A stretch of 64,000 bases of DNA from Ditylenchus dipsaci (Eukaryota; Nematoda; Chromadorea; Rhabditida; Anguinidae). A program made the translations under genes and the position numbers. The stretch lies in assembly GCA_004194705.1 (NCBI GenBank), contig SADC01000006.1, forward strand, positions 124,001 through 188,000, read 5' to 3'. The notes beneath the pieces are model-generated. The model saw only the letters and a list, made by a program, of their open reading frames with translations. It was not told the origin of the DNA and made no database searches. Positions 1-10,086 of the stretch are shown here, piece by piece (within the stretch, counting starts at the first letter, position 1; every line of letters starts with the position of its first letter).

Positions 1-749
1 TCCCAAATTATCATGTTTCATGTGAAATAGTGTTGAACAATAAATCGCTAACTTTTTTAAAATAAAAGTAGGTTCTTCCAAATTTTTTATAGTCTTGAAA
101 TTCGAAATAATAAGAACTCAATCAATCAAAACACAAAGCGAGAAATGTATTGATATAGGAAACAGTTGAGCTAGTAGCACAATGTTAATAGAAAAAATTT
201 CTGTCCATATCAATAAAAATTTATGTCTTTTGATTCACAATCTTACAAGCTGCAGTCTACTCTCGTTTATCCGACACCTACCCCCTTTCTAACCGTCCGT
301 TCTAATCCGACCTGTCACTTTTGATGGGTCGGATGATTGATGACCCGGGGACAATACAACACCCCTTACTACTGGGGGCCTTGTCGTTTTTACGTCTCGC
401 TGCCTTATATTTTTCAATCGACATGTAGTGGAGCTTACTGCTATAGAAGACCCTTCTATCAGAAGGGGGCCTTCTTTTAAAGAATATACGGTAATCAAAC
501 TAGTATTTAGAAGAGTAGTTGCTGAAAAACTTACCGTATTTCCTCTAATAAAGAGCCACACCCTTGTTTTTTGACTAGGATTTTCGATTTACACTTTTAA
601 GATTTTTGGGCATCCAAAAAAGTAGAGGGAATACGGTTAAATTTGAAAAAAGTTTGAATTAATATTTCAAAATGCACTTAAAAACTATTTTTGACTAGTG
701 CTAACATTTTATTTTCACAAACTAAATAAATTTGAAAGGCTTGACTCAC
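1..749. other. No gene recognised; AT-rich, partial TIR element
   Basis: No convincing coding exon. On the minus strand around 80-230 a short hydrophobic reading frame could be a further transmembrane exon of the adjacent receptor, but it runs into a stop and I do not call it. At 532-560 lies the inverted end CCGTATTTCCTCTAATA of the pogo-type TIR family seen several times in the window; a GGCCCCC/GGGGGCC hairpin lies near 375-475. Confidence 0.4.
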
Positions 750-1367
750 CTTTATCCAGCTGCAATGGTATCTCAGGTAATAAAAATCCAGCCATCGCTA
801 GATACCACAGCACAAAAAATCCGATCGAAAATAAAATTAGTTGCTTTTTTGCCTTGTGGTTATATTGCAAAGGAAAAGCCAGGGACAAACATCTATCCAA
901 GGTGAGGAAAACAGACGCTAAAAGGATGGTATGGTTGCATCCATAAAGTCCAAGGCCGAGAAAAAACAAGGTGTACGGATCAATTGGAGAGCTGACTAAA
1001 TATCTTTGGTTTATTTCAAAATATATCTTTGATCGAAGACAAATTTACAAGTAATTACGCAGGTACACCAAGGCTGCATCGGATATTTGGCAGTTTATTA
1101 CATCCGATGCCCGAAAATAACCAATTTTCATAAAAAATTCAACTTTTTATTATAAATTTATCGAAAATATCCAAAATCCGATATCGGATAACCGATATTC
1201 GAGCTTTTCGATACCCGATTTTTTTTCAAATCCGTTGCAGCCCTGGTACAACAAAACTTTGTTCAAATCACCTCTTCTGGGTTTTGTCAGGTATTTTTCA
1301 AGTTAAATTTGCCTTAAAGGGCCATTGCCGTCTAAGACAAAGTTGTCCCCTGCCAATTAAAAAAATC

Positions 1368-1495
1368 CTAATCATTGAACTTCTGTACGGATTTTTTAAC
1401 CTGGTTCTAACAAAACTTTGCCTAAAATTAAATTCTATATCTTGTCTTGTGAGAAACCAAGCTAAAAAATCCGTACAGGAGCTCAATGATTAGGC
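1368..1495. repeat. Foldback repeat
   Basis: Inverted arms around CCTAATCATTGAACTTCTG and its complement near 1480-1495, with AAAATCCGTACAG in both arms. It is preceded at about 1313-1345 by AAAGGGCCATTGCCGTC, the end sequence of the palindromic family at 10910-11117. A poly-G tract follows at 1514-1525. Confidence 0.6.
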
Positions 1496-1689
1496 GCAAA
1501 TTTTCGAATTGGCGGGGGGGGGGGGCAATCCAGAACGCGTGGCCGTGATTCTTTAAAGACCAAGGAAAAAAATACATTTTTTTGGTGTTCTTTTTAGAAA
1601 ATTTGCTTTTTAGCATGAATTTTTTTTATCGGTTTAGCGTATAAAATTCATTGGAAGAAATTCATAGTGAATAAAGAGGCAATTAAAGA

Positions 1690-1925
1690 GCCATATATAG
1701 GCACCCCTTTTTGAAAAAAGGTTGCCTATATCGAGGTTTTACTTTTTTAACCCAAAATTAGTTTTCCTTTCGAAAAACCATCGGCGAAATCGGAATCCTT
1801 ACGATATTTATGTGAAGACTGTCAGAACGAAATGGATGAAAGACTTTGAAAATTGGTTAAAAGACTGTCGGACCTTAGGCGGGAACGAACTTTTGAGGGT
1901 GCCACTATAGCGAGGTTCAACTGTA
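1690..1925. mobile_element. Half copy of mariner-type MITE
   Basis: The right half matches the full copy at 3099-3503: a GTGCCACTATAGCGAGGTT end followed by CAACTGTA, with the recurring internal motifs CGTTCCCGCCTAAGGTCCGACA and CGTAAGGATTCCGAT. The left half is missing. It abuts exon a of the receptor pseudogene. Confidence 0.7.
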
Positions 1926-2396
1926 TTGGCAAACGAGAAGTAAACGTTTGTAAACGATTTCAGAAACTCACGAAAGCTCATTTTGGAAGTCACGTAAATA
2001 TTATGAGGAACAGCAGTACTAAAGCATAATACTTGTGTTATCAAAAAGAAGAGCATAGAACTTGAAATTTTTTTGATTTTATAAAATTTGTTGGCAGAAT
2101 ATTTGCAATAAATTATATGAGACATTAGTGCTAAAGAGCATATTTGGCACCCTAAACCAAAAATATTTAGAAAAAGATTTAATTCAGGCATAAATATAGT
2201 TGAAAACACACAATTGTTGATATATCTTATTGCTTTTAAAAAGCATTTTATTGTGGTTGCCAATTCCTATAACCCAATTAAAATTTTATTTTTTTAATTT
2301 GTACTGTCATGATCAGCACCAGAAAAAATTGTAATCGTGTAAACAAGTGACTCAGATTTTTAACACTCGGTGATTACGCATAATTTTTGAGATTCC

Positions 2397-2929
2397 GGGC
2401 AGGAGCAGCCTGTGTCAAATCACATTGTGCCACCGCAAATAGTGCCAAACTCAAATTGTGCCACCGCAATTATGCCAAATTATACTGTGCCCAATTTGAA
2501 TTGAGCCAAACTCAAATTGTGCCAAAATCAAACTACCAGAATAAAAATAAAAGAATAGGAATAAAAAGAATAAAAATTGATGATTTTTACAGTGAAATGT
2601 ATCAAATCGCGGCACAATTTGCGGTGGCACAATGAGATTTGACACAGGTTGCTCCTGGCAGGGCTTTAAAAACATCCGGAAGATACATCCGGATGTGGAT
2701 GTTTACATCCGAAACATCCACATCCGGCGGATGTGGATGTTGGATGTCAAAAAAATTTGAATCGGATGTCAGCGGATGTTTTCATTGATTTTTCATGGAT
2801 TTTTCTGAGGTTTCGGATGTTTCGGATGTCAAAATTTCACATCCGGATGTCGGATGTGGATGTCAATTTTTTTTGCCGGATGTGGATGTAGGATGTCAAA
2901 AAAAATTTTAAAAGCCCTGGCTCCTTCCC
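2397..2929. mobile_element. hAT-like element, word GTGCCA, 8-bp TSD
   Basis: Ends GGGCAGGAGCAGCCTGTGTC and the near-perfect complement (GGGAAGGAGCAACCTGTGTC when reversed). It is flanked by the duplication GAGATTCC at 2389-2396 and 2930-2937. Both arms consist of repeats of the word ATTGTGCCA separated by CAAA-type spacers. A second element (2659-2919) is inserted near its right end. It belongs with the element at 33012-33505, which has the same GGGCAG terminus but the word TTGCGCCA. Confidence 0.85.
2659..2919. mobile_element. Nested hAT-like element, word GGATGT
   Basis: Ends CAGGGCTTTAAAA and TTTTAAAAGCCCTG; flanks GCTCCTGG and GCTCCTTC form an imperfect 8-bp duplication. The interior is almost entirely the word CATCCGGATGT / GGATGTGGATGT in both orientations. 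It sits inside the element at 2397-2929. Confidence 0.75.
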
Positions 2930-3098
2930 GAGATTCCTGACTCAGATTTTTAGGCTGAACACGTTTAACATTTAAGCTACTCAAAAATTTAATATTTGAA
3001 TCACTTTTGTCTCGAGAGCAACTTCAAATTTTACACTAATGTTAAAACCTAAGCAAAAAGAACATGCTAACCATAATTCCGGTGCTAAAATCTAAATA

Positions 3099-3503
3099 CA
3101 GTTAGACCTCGCTATAGTGGCACCCCACAAGTTCGTTCCCACCTAGGGTCCGACACTTTTTTTAACCCAATTTTCAAAGTCTTTTATTCATTCTGTTATG
3201 ACAGTCTGGTCCAGATATCGTAAGGATTCCGATTTTGCCGATCGTTTTTTGAAAAGATAGAGTGAAACCTCGATATAGTGGCACCCATTTTTGAAATAGG
3301 TGCCACTATATCGAGGTTTTACTTTTTCAACCAAATTTTTTTTTTTTTTTTCAAAAAATGATCGTTAAAATCGGAATCCTTACGATATTTGCGACCCGGC
3401 TGTCATAACAGAATCGATAAAATGTTTCGAAAATTGGGTTAAAAGTGTCGGACCCTAGGCGGGAACGTACTTTTGGGGGTGCCACTATAGCGAGGTTCAA
3501 CTG
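3099..3503. mobile_element. Mariner-type palindromic MITE, full copy
   Basis: Starts CAGTTAGACCTCGCTATAG and ends with the inverse of CAGTTGAACCTCGCTATAG, flanked by TA on both sides (3097-3098 and 3504-3505), as expected for Tc1/mariner integration. It contains a second inner inverted pair (GAAACCTCGATATAGTGGCAC) around a centre near 3290, and the family motif GGGTCCGACACTTTTT. No coding capacity. Confidence 0.85.
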
Positions 3504-4364
3504 TATTGGCAATATGCACGGCGGTGAGGGCAAATGATATCTCCGAAAATAGAGCTTACTTACAGAGGCCATAAAACTCGTACTCTAACAAAATTCGGTG
3601 TGCGAGTTTAACTCATACAAACAAGCAAATTTTGTTAGAATACGATTTTTGTCGAATGTAAATTTTGCGAAAACGAGTTTTGTCAAATGCAAATTTCGTA
3701 GAATATGAGTTTCGTCAAATGCGAGTTTTGCTAATACGAGTTTTGTCAAATGCAAGTTTCGTAGAATGCGAGAAACGCGAAAACGAATCGGCCGTTCCCC
3801 TTACGCAATCCTCATTAAAATTCCTACAAAACAATATTTCATCTATACTCAGGCTGTCTACTGTGAAATAATCTATGTAATTTATTGACCTTTCATAAAA
3901 ACAAAGCTGGCATTTCAGTCCATGTCGCCAGCATCTTATTTGTCAATAAAATTATATATTTCACACCGGAAATTCATGTTTCCTGTTACCCACTTACCTA
4001 TTTTCCTATTACGCCTGCAATCAGAAGTCATTTTTGCTACAGGAAACTGTTATTTATAAATTAGGACTAACACAGTCTCTGTTTTAAAATATGTTTTTTA
4101 TTTAACACTTTTGTTGTTTAATTAGCGGGTCATAGACATGCCACTCCGAAGGTGAAAAAAAAAGCCGAGTACAAATACAAGGGGAAGTGAATGGAAAGTT
4201 CAAATGCAAAATTTGTATTTTTTAATAAATAATAATAAATCTAAGCAAGTTCACTAACTTCGCTAATGACAGTTTATTATGATATAATAAAGCTTCAAAA
4301 AAATGTTAAGTCATTATTTAAATGAAGGACCCCATGGGTCCAATATACTGAAAGGCGACTGTAT
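3504..4364. other. No gene seen
   Basis: Between the MITE and the tandem array I see no supported exon. Around 3590-3780 there are degenerate repeats of the words ACGAGTTTTGTCAAATGC and TTCGTAGAATGCGAG. They resemble the word-repeat elements elsewhere, but I could not find a clear target duplication. Confidence 0.4.
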
Positions 4365-4880
4365 TACAGTCAACTCTTGATACAGTCAACTCTCGATATA
4401 GTCAGCTCTCGATACAATCAACTCTCGATACAGTCCACTCTCGATATAGTCAGCTCTCGGTACAATCAACTCTCGATACAGTCAACTCTCGATATAGTCA
4501 GATCTCGGTACAATCAACTCTCGATACAGTCAACTCTCGATATAGTCAGATCTCGGTACAATCAACTCTCGATACAGTCCACTCTCGATATAGTCAGCTC
4601 TCGGTACAATCAACTCTCGATACAGTCAACTCTCGATATAGTCAGATCTCAGTACAATCAACTCTCGATACAGTCCACTCTCGATATAGTCAGCTCTCGG
4701 TACGATCAACTCTCGATACAGTCAACTCTCGATATAGTCAGATCTCGGTACAATCAACTCTCGATACAGTCAACTCTCGATATAGTCAGATCTCGATACA
4801 GTCAACTTTCGATACAGTCAGCTTTCAATACAGTCAACTCTCGATACAGTCAGCTCTTGATACAGTCAACTCTCAATAAC
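4365..4880. repeat. Tandem array, 16-bp monomer, 48-bp higher-order unit
   Basis: About 32 head-to-tail copies of TACAGTCAACTCTCGA with variants (CAATCAACTC, TAGTCAGATCTCGG). The variants recur in threes, so the true period is 48 bp. 48 is a multiple of 3, which creates a long open but meaningless reading frame. The monomer is nearly identical to the terminal inverted repeat of the mariner-type MITE at 37828 (CAATCAACTCTCGATAAATC). Confidence 0.95.
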
Positions 4881-5121
4881 TCTCAAAATAGCAATAAGCG
4901 CTGGATAAAATAAAATATTTTTTTCAACCGAATATCCTTTTTTCGAAATTTTTCATTAAGAACCCTGGCCAAAGGGTTAAATGAATTCCTGCCTAAATTT
5001 CAAATGCAAGAAAAAAATAGTTTAAAAACATTTTTGACCAAATTAGGTGCGTCTCACGCGAATTTAAATTTCGCGAATAGCTGTACTTATCAAATTGAGT
5101 GGTATTTAAAGAGGCCCCTAA

Positions 5122-5512
5122 CCTTCGCAGGAGTAGAAAAAAGTTACTTTGGTGGTGCGTACATACCCAAAAAAGCCCCTTTTTGGGGGGTTATTTATGG
5201 GTTATCTTTTAGGCTTAGGCTTCGGTAGGCCAGCGCCTGTTAGGCCGTACTAAAGCGAGGTTATTTATAAACTACAGTCCGGTAATGCAGTAGATAAGCG
5301 TTCGTGTTTTTTTAGCCTAAAATAGCATGCAGGTTTGATCCCACGTGATGACATGCTACTTATTTCGGCTTGTTTGACCACCTCTAGAGGTAATTTGGGT
5401 TACTGATTCCGAATCTGGCGTTTGTGTTCCAAACTGCACACCATTTTGGGCAATAAAACACAAAAGCTTATCCACTGCGCCACCAAAGCCACTTTTTTCT
5501 ACTCCCACTAAG
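5122..5512. repeat. Foldback element with tRNA-like segments
   Basis: Inverted arms GGAGTAGAAAAAAGT (left) and its complement ACTTTTTTCTACTCC (right, about 5490-5506). Inside are a plus-strand tRNA-like segment at about 5278-5345 (A-box-like GGTAATGCAGTAGATAAGCG, B-box-like GGTTTGATCCC) and a minus-strand one at about 5440-5490 (GGTGGCGCAGTGGATAAGC). TTAGGCTTAGGC occurs at about 5208-5222. Probably tRNA-derived and SINE-like rather than functional tRNA. Confidence 0.5.
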
Positions 5513-5899
5513 GTGGGAGTCGATTTAACATACACTGTTAATCCCTGTCTGAGCTATAAAAAACAGGAAGGACCTAGACATTCCCCTCTTTTTCTTTACA
5601 ATATTGCCACTTCAATTTTTGAATTAGCTGGAAAACTGGATTGTTATTATCACATTCTGATATCACTATTCAGCAAAACTTTTAATATAAAATCACGTAA
5701 AAACAATTTTTAATAAAGAAGCTGCGTAAATAGCGTTTTCAATATGCAAAACTCACATTGGAAAATACTTTTGACTGCACAGTTAACCCAAACTTTTATT
5801 TTTTTCCGCATTGAAAGTGACTCACCCACACTCAGGCTGCCCAAATACCTTTTAAAAACCACAAAAATATCTCAATTTAACACTTTCCACTGCCAGAAA

Positions 5900-7850
5900 A
5901 TGCTTTTCCAACTAACTTTTTTGCTTATTGTTGCCTATTTTCACCTTGTTTCCAGTCAATGGAACAGCTATTTGAGCAATTCTGAAACTACCACAGTTTA
6001 TCCTGAAGGAGAACTAGTGTCAAGTACTGCTAATCCAGATGCCCCTATCTTGGCTATTTGGCGGTGGATGACGGAAAATCTATGGGAAAGGAGAATATAT
6101 TAGATTCACAGACGACTTTCAGTGCAAAGACTTTGGTTTTAATGCTTTTGTGCAGTGTACATGGCCCATTTTGGGTTCAACCATCAAGGATCTTTTCAGT
6201 TTAGGTAGGTTTTTGGGCTATATAGAATACTCCTCCCCAGCCGCCCGCAAAATTTACTTTTCCTCAAGGGGTAGGATCCGTCAAATCTTTGTTCTCGAGC
6301 ATTCAACACTTTAGTGCTCGAGCAAATCGAAAAAAAAATTGGTCTGCCTTGTCCATCACGGGGAAAAATCCAGAAAAAATTTGAAAAAAAATGAATTAGT
6401 GCCAAATTTTTTTTGGGCTATATGAGTCGTTGACAAAAGGCTGGCCTAACAAAAGTAAACTTTGCGTTGGCTGAGAGAGGATGGGTAGATCTATACTGTG
6501 ACTGATGTTTCAATAAGCCTTTCTTTTAAGTCGTGGCCAAAAAAAACGAATTTTTCATATTTAGACCCCCTCAACTGAGCCTGGATCGCTGGGTCATCGG
6601 ATTGGAGGTCATTTTTCGAGTTTGTGAAATACCATACTTCTTGTGACTTAGCAGCTCAAATGGCTTCACCTGGCATCAGGGCTTGTCCTTCAGAGGCTGA
6701 AACTACCACAAGTGAGCCCACCACCACTACTACAGCCTATAGGTCTTGGAACAATTGGAATAGTTACGCAAGCACGAGCCCCAAAAATGGGTTGGCTAAA
6801 ATAAATGAAACAGATAAATGGTTGGAGATTGAGGTGACTGAAGCTGACGCTGGCTACTGGAGTTCAGTCAATAGCAAAAATAAGTTAAAAGTGACAAAAG
6901 ATGCTGACAACACCATAAGAATAACCATCGATGCTAATGGAGGTGAGGCATTTGATTATTGGGATGGACCTAACAAATTCGGATTTAACGAAACATTTTG
7001 GATGCTGCTGCCAACGGGCCTAAACCTAAGCCAAAATAAGTAGAGAAGAGGTCGTATGACACTAGTGCCACATTTTTATATCAGGGTGACTGCCAACAAA
7101 CCTTTTGTAAAACATTTTCGATTTTCCATCAAAACTTCCAAAAAACAAGACAGCCGATTTTTTATTTAAAAAAGATCTAGCCTTAAAATATTTTAGACAC
7201 TATTGGGCTTTATTTTGTTCCAACCTGAAAACGAACCCAATAATTTTGCAGGAAATCGGCGGCTACTGCTCTCCCAAAAGTCAGGCCACATTCGTTGGAT
7301 GCGGATTCATTGCAAGTACTGTGGGGCTTGGATTGACATCGTGGAGAACTGTGCTCAACGAGTGGTCCACTTCTCCACCGACAAAACCAACACTTTGTCT
7401 GGCACTGCAACTGGCAATCCTTGGTCCACAAACTATGTGCATACTCCAGTAGTAAAAGACGAGGATACTTCAGCTGTACTCCCTGGAGGGGCCAAACCGG
7501 AGGACTACCCAGACGACGAAGAAGAAGAATCCCAAAGCACTACTAGCACCACAACAACCTCCAGCTACTGGTCTTACAGATACACGCAGCCAGTCCAGAA
7601 GCCCAAATTAGTAGTCAAGTTTGCCAGCAACTGCAAACAAGATGTCAGAAATGTAGTGGTGGAACAATTTCACAGACTGGGTCTGGAGCCACCTCCTGAG
7701 CTAGATGAGGAAGAAATTTTGAGCAGTACCACTGAAATGGCCACTACTAAAAAGCAAAAATTGAGAAGAGGAGATGTGCTGGTGCCTAAAGGACAGTTTT
7801 ATAATAGAAAAGTCTGGTTTGCCAACAGCGAATCTAAGTCTGAGGAGTAA
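5900..7850 (+). CDS. Secreted Thr-rich protein of unknown family, multi-exon
   Basis: ATG at 5900 opens a classic signal peptide (hydrophobic LTFLLIVAYFHLVSS, cleavage near SSQ) followed by a Ser/Thr-rich segment. The exon then continues with protein-like sequence (DDFQCKDFGFNAFVQCTWP) to a donor at 6204, but in a different frame. An indel near 6055-6075, or an unseen small intron, is needed. The next exon (from about 6580, phase-compatible) carries FEFVKYHTSCDL, a TTTSEPTTTTT linker and a beta-rich looking segment. The donor may be GTGAGG at 6942. The last exon starts at 7252 after TTTTGCAG and ends at the stop 7848-7850. It has a Cys cluster (CKYCGAWIDIVENC), an acidic DDEEEE run and a second Thr/Ser-rich linker. 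I do not recognise the family. The modular signal-peptide/Cys/Thr-linker style resembles the TIL genes downstream, but no TIL domain is seen. Exon limits in the middle are uncertain. Confidence 0.6.
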
Positions 7851-8344
7851 TGAGAACTTTTGTTATTTGAGTGTGTATTTTGATATAGATTTTTGTCTCT
7901 CTTCTGAGGTTTTTTTATTGTGATAAAAAGTTTTTTTTTCAACCTTAACCAGAATTCTTATCTGTAATATATTTAGCGAAAAGTACTTGGGATGAAAATC
8001 CTGACCTTAACTTCTTTTAATGGTATTCATTCCTTAAAATTATGTATCGTTGCTACAAGAAATTATCGGCAACACTAAAATTCTATTCCGCATTATGAAG
8101 AAAAAGGCTTAAAAACAGGCTCGAAATGACTCAGGGTGAGATATGTCGTTAACTGTATAACTCACTGTAGAATATTCAATCATTTCTACAGTTGCAGTCA
8201 AAAATGAATGACTGTAGAAATATGAAGGATTTTACTTATATTCCCACAGTTATCGAGTGGTCTCAAATTGACTGAGAACGTTTGGGTGGTCATTTAAAGA
8301 TTTTTGACATCACCTCCTCAAAATAGTAAAAGTTTCAATCAAAG
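7851..8344. other. No gene seen; palindromic fragments
   Basis: A 3' flank of the preceding gene followed by copies of the palindromic ACTGTAGAA-type repeat (8150-8260), which recurs at 13620-13690, 18590-18850, 30798-30870, 32050-32110 and 35525-35660. Confidence 0.4.
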
Positions 8345-8985
8345 GCACGTGCACAATGAGTGTCGACCTGAGTGTGAGATTTGGGGTGTTTTTTTTAATG
8401 CGGGAAGAGATTTACTTTTTTTTTCTTCACTGAAGCTTTTTTTTCGGTAGTACCAATTTGTAGCTTTCGGGGCTTCAAATGAGCTATGACAAGTCACATC
8501 TGATCCAAAAATTTGTATAAAAATGCTTAGGGGATCCGCGCTTAGGTCATTACTCGGGTTGACACTCTGTCGAGTATGGGCCTGAGTGTTGACCTGAGTG
8601 CGGACCTAAGCATTTTTACCCCAATTTTTTTTATCAGATGTTATCTGTCAATGGCTCATTTTGAAGCCCTTAATCTTAGCTACAAATTGGTACCAACAGA
8701 AAAAAGTTTCAACCAAGATAAAAAGTACAGCTCTTCCCGCGTTAAAAACACCCCGAATCTCATACTCAGGTCCAGGGACGTATCCTGGGGGAGGTGGGGG
8801 CTGTGGTCTAACCAGGCTAAAGCCTGCCTTTGAAATTTTTAATTTTTTATAAAAACTAGATAAGGGTCGAAAACGGTGTAGGTAAAATGACATTTGGGGG
8901 CTTCAACTATCCCTGAAATTTTGCAACTCCCACCATCCTGAATTTTTTCTGGATACGCCTCTGCTCAGGTCAACACTCATTGTGG
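8345..8985. repeat. Foldback element carrying a hAT-like insertion
   Basis: Inverted arms meet near 8560. The left arm contains GGGCTTCAAATGAGC and TACCAATTTGTAGC, the right arm their complements, and GTGTTGACCTGAGT words lie at the centre. The right arm is interrupted by the element at 8773-8963. Confidence 0.65.
8773..8963. mobile_element. hAT-like MITE with 8-bp TSD
   Basis: Ends CAGGGACGTATCC and GGATACGCCTCTG; flanks CTCAGGTC at 8765-8772 and 8964-8971 are identical. It shares TCGAAAACGGTGTAGG with a second copy at about 39188-39374. Confidence 0.85.
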
Positions 8986-9285
8986 CGTGTTATATGGGCC
9001 AAAAATGTTGTCAGAATCATCTCGGGATCGATCGCTGTTCAGTAGCCTTAGTTTTCAAAAAATATTTATTTCATTCACAAATAGCACTTCCTACTAAATT
9101 AATCTTCAAACTAGTGCCCGAACATTTCGCCAATTCAGCAAAAATTCTGCCCAAAAGAATGTTTTTTTCGGTGGTTTGCTTCAAAGGCCAGCAGAGGTTG
9201 AAGTCTAAACTATTGTTTTTGCACCCACAAATTGCATTGTGCCAGGCTTAATCCAATCCATCACTAATAAATTAATAAATTTCAG

Positions 9286-9332
9286 TAAACATCCTCTGGT
9301 TCGCCAAAGTCATGCGCATCTACAAATGTTAA
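9286..9332 (+). other. Possible terminal exon of a TLC-domain-like gene
   Basis: After the acceptor AATTTCAG a short frame reads VNILWFAKVMRIYKC and stops. The pattern (L/V)N(I/V)xWFxKxxR resembles the C-terminal helix of TLC-domain membrane proteins. No other exon of such a gene was found upstream. A 45-codon open frame on the other strand covers the same bases, so this is a weak call. Confidence 0.2.
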
Positions 9333-10086
9333 AGTGCATGGTGGTTGATCGCACTCAATAAATTCCTGAAACACTTTGCTGCAAAAGCCAACAAATAGGA
9401 AAAAGAAAAGGAATGTCTGCACAAAAACCAGTGGTTAGTCATATTTTTGAAGGAAAAATATTATAAATTTAGACCAAATCTAATCAAAAATGGTCTTCAT
9501 GTATCATATATTTATCATCAGATATGATTGGATTGCCTTATGGCCTAGCCGATAAAAAGCATTTTACTATTAATTAGTATTTTTCAGTGACAGTTTCGAA
9601 TGTGGGAATATCAATTTGTGATGGTTTTCCAATTTTTCGGTACTTTTAGAAAAAATGGGAAATGGATATATGACAGCGCTCTTAAGTTCGTTCCCGCTTA
9701 GGGTCCGATACTTTTTTTACTAAATTTTTAAAGATTTTAAGCCAACCTATTTAGTGCCAAAAATTGCAAAAGTACCAAATTTGCCGATTGTTTTTCAATA
9801 ACTAAATAATTTTGTTGTAAAGACCCGCGGACCTCAATATAAGACCACACTATATTTGAAAAATGTGGTACTATGTAGTGATGTCAGTGGGTCTTTATAG
9901 CAAGATTACTTGGTCATTCACTCACAATTGAAATCATTGCAATTTTGGCACTACATTGAATAATTAAGCTCTTAGGTTGGGTCTAGATTTCGAAAAAATT
10001 TGTGCTGCTTAGTTGCAGTCTTTTTTATAATGTTTTTTCAGGCCAAAGGAAAATCTTCCAAAAACCGATCAAGTGTTGCCGCCAGA

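Larger units (their letters stand above)
750..2263 (-). pseudogene. Chemoreceptor-like 7TM GPCR, TM1-TM4 exons, MITE-disrupted
   Basis: Two exons are visible on the minus strand. Exon a (2263 down to about 1926) starts with ATG and encodes TM1 and TM2, with a second Met at 2191 (MPELNLFLN). Exon b (995 to 750) has a good acceptor (ATATTTAG) and donor (GTGAGT) and encodes TM3, an LDRCLSLAFPLQY motif equivalent to the DRY region, and TM4. Exon b begins with 2 nt, so exon a should end in phase 1. At that point (after GCCAATA) a half mariner-type MITE begins and no donor is left. TM5-TM7 are not recognised up to the window edge. The pattern fits nematode serpentine chemoreceptors; the exact class is not assignable by eye. 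A degraded relative lies at 52845-53215. I infer a disrupted gene; an unusual donor inside the MITE cannot be excluded. Confidence 0.65.

Noticed and set aside
289..561. 90-codon minus-strand open frame
   Set aside because: It overlaps a TIR element end and palindromic GGCCCCC hairpin, with no domain or splice context.
4365..4880. CRISPR-like array
   Set aside because: Units are contiguous with no unique spacers, and the genome is eukaryotic.
4377..4913. Long open frame with a 16-residue repeat
   Set aside because: It is the 48-bp tandem array read in frame; the period is a multiple of three, so it stays open by construction.
9290..9425. Minus-strand hydrophobic leader-like frame ending FGEPEDVY
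   Set aside because: A 45-codon open frame is expected by chance at this base composition and has no clear first exon; it conflicts with the plus-strand alternative.
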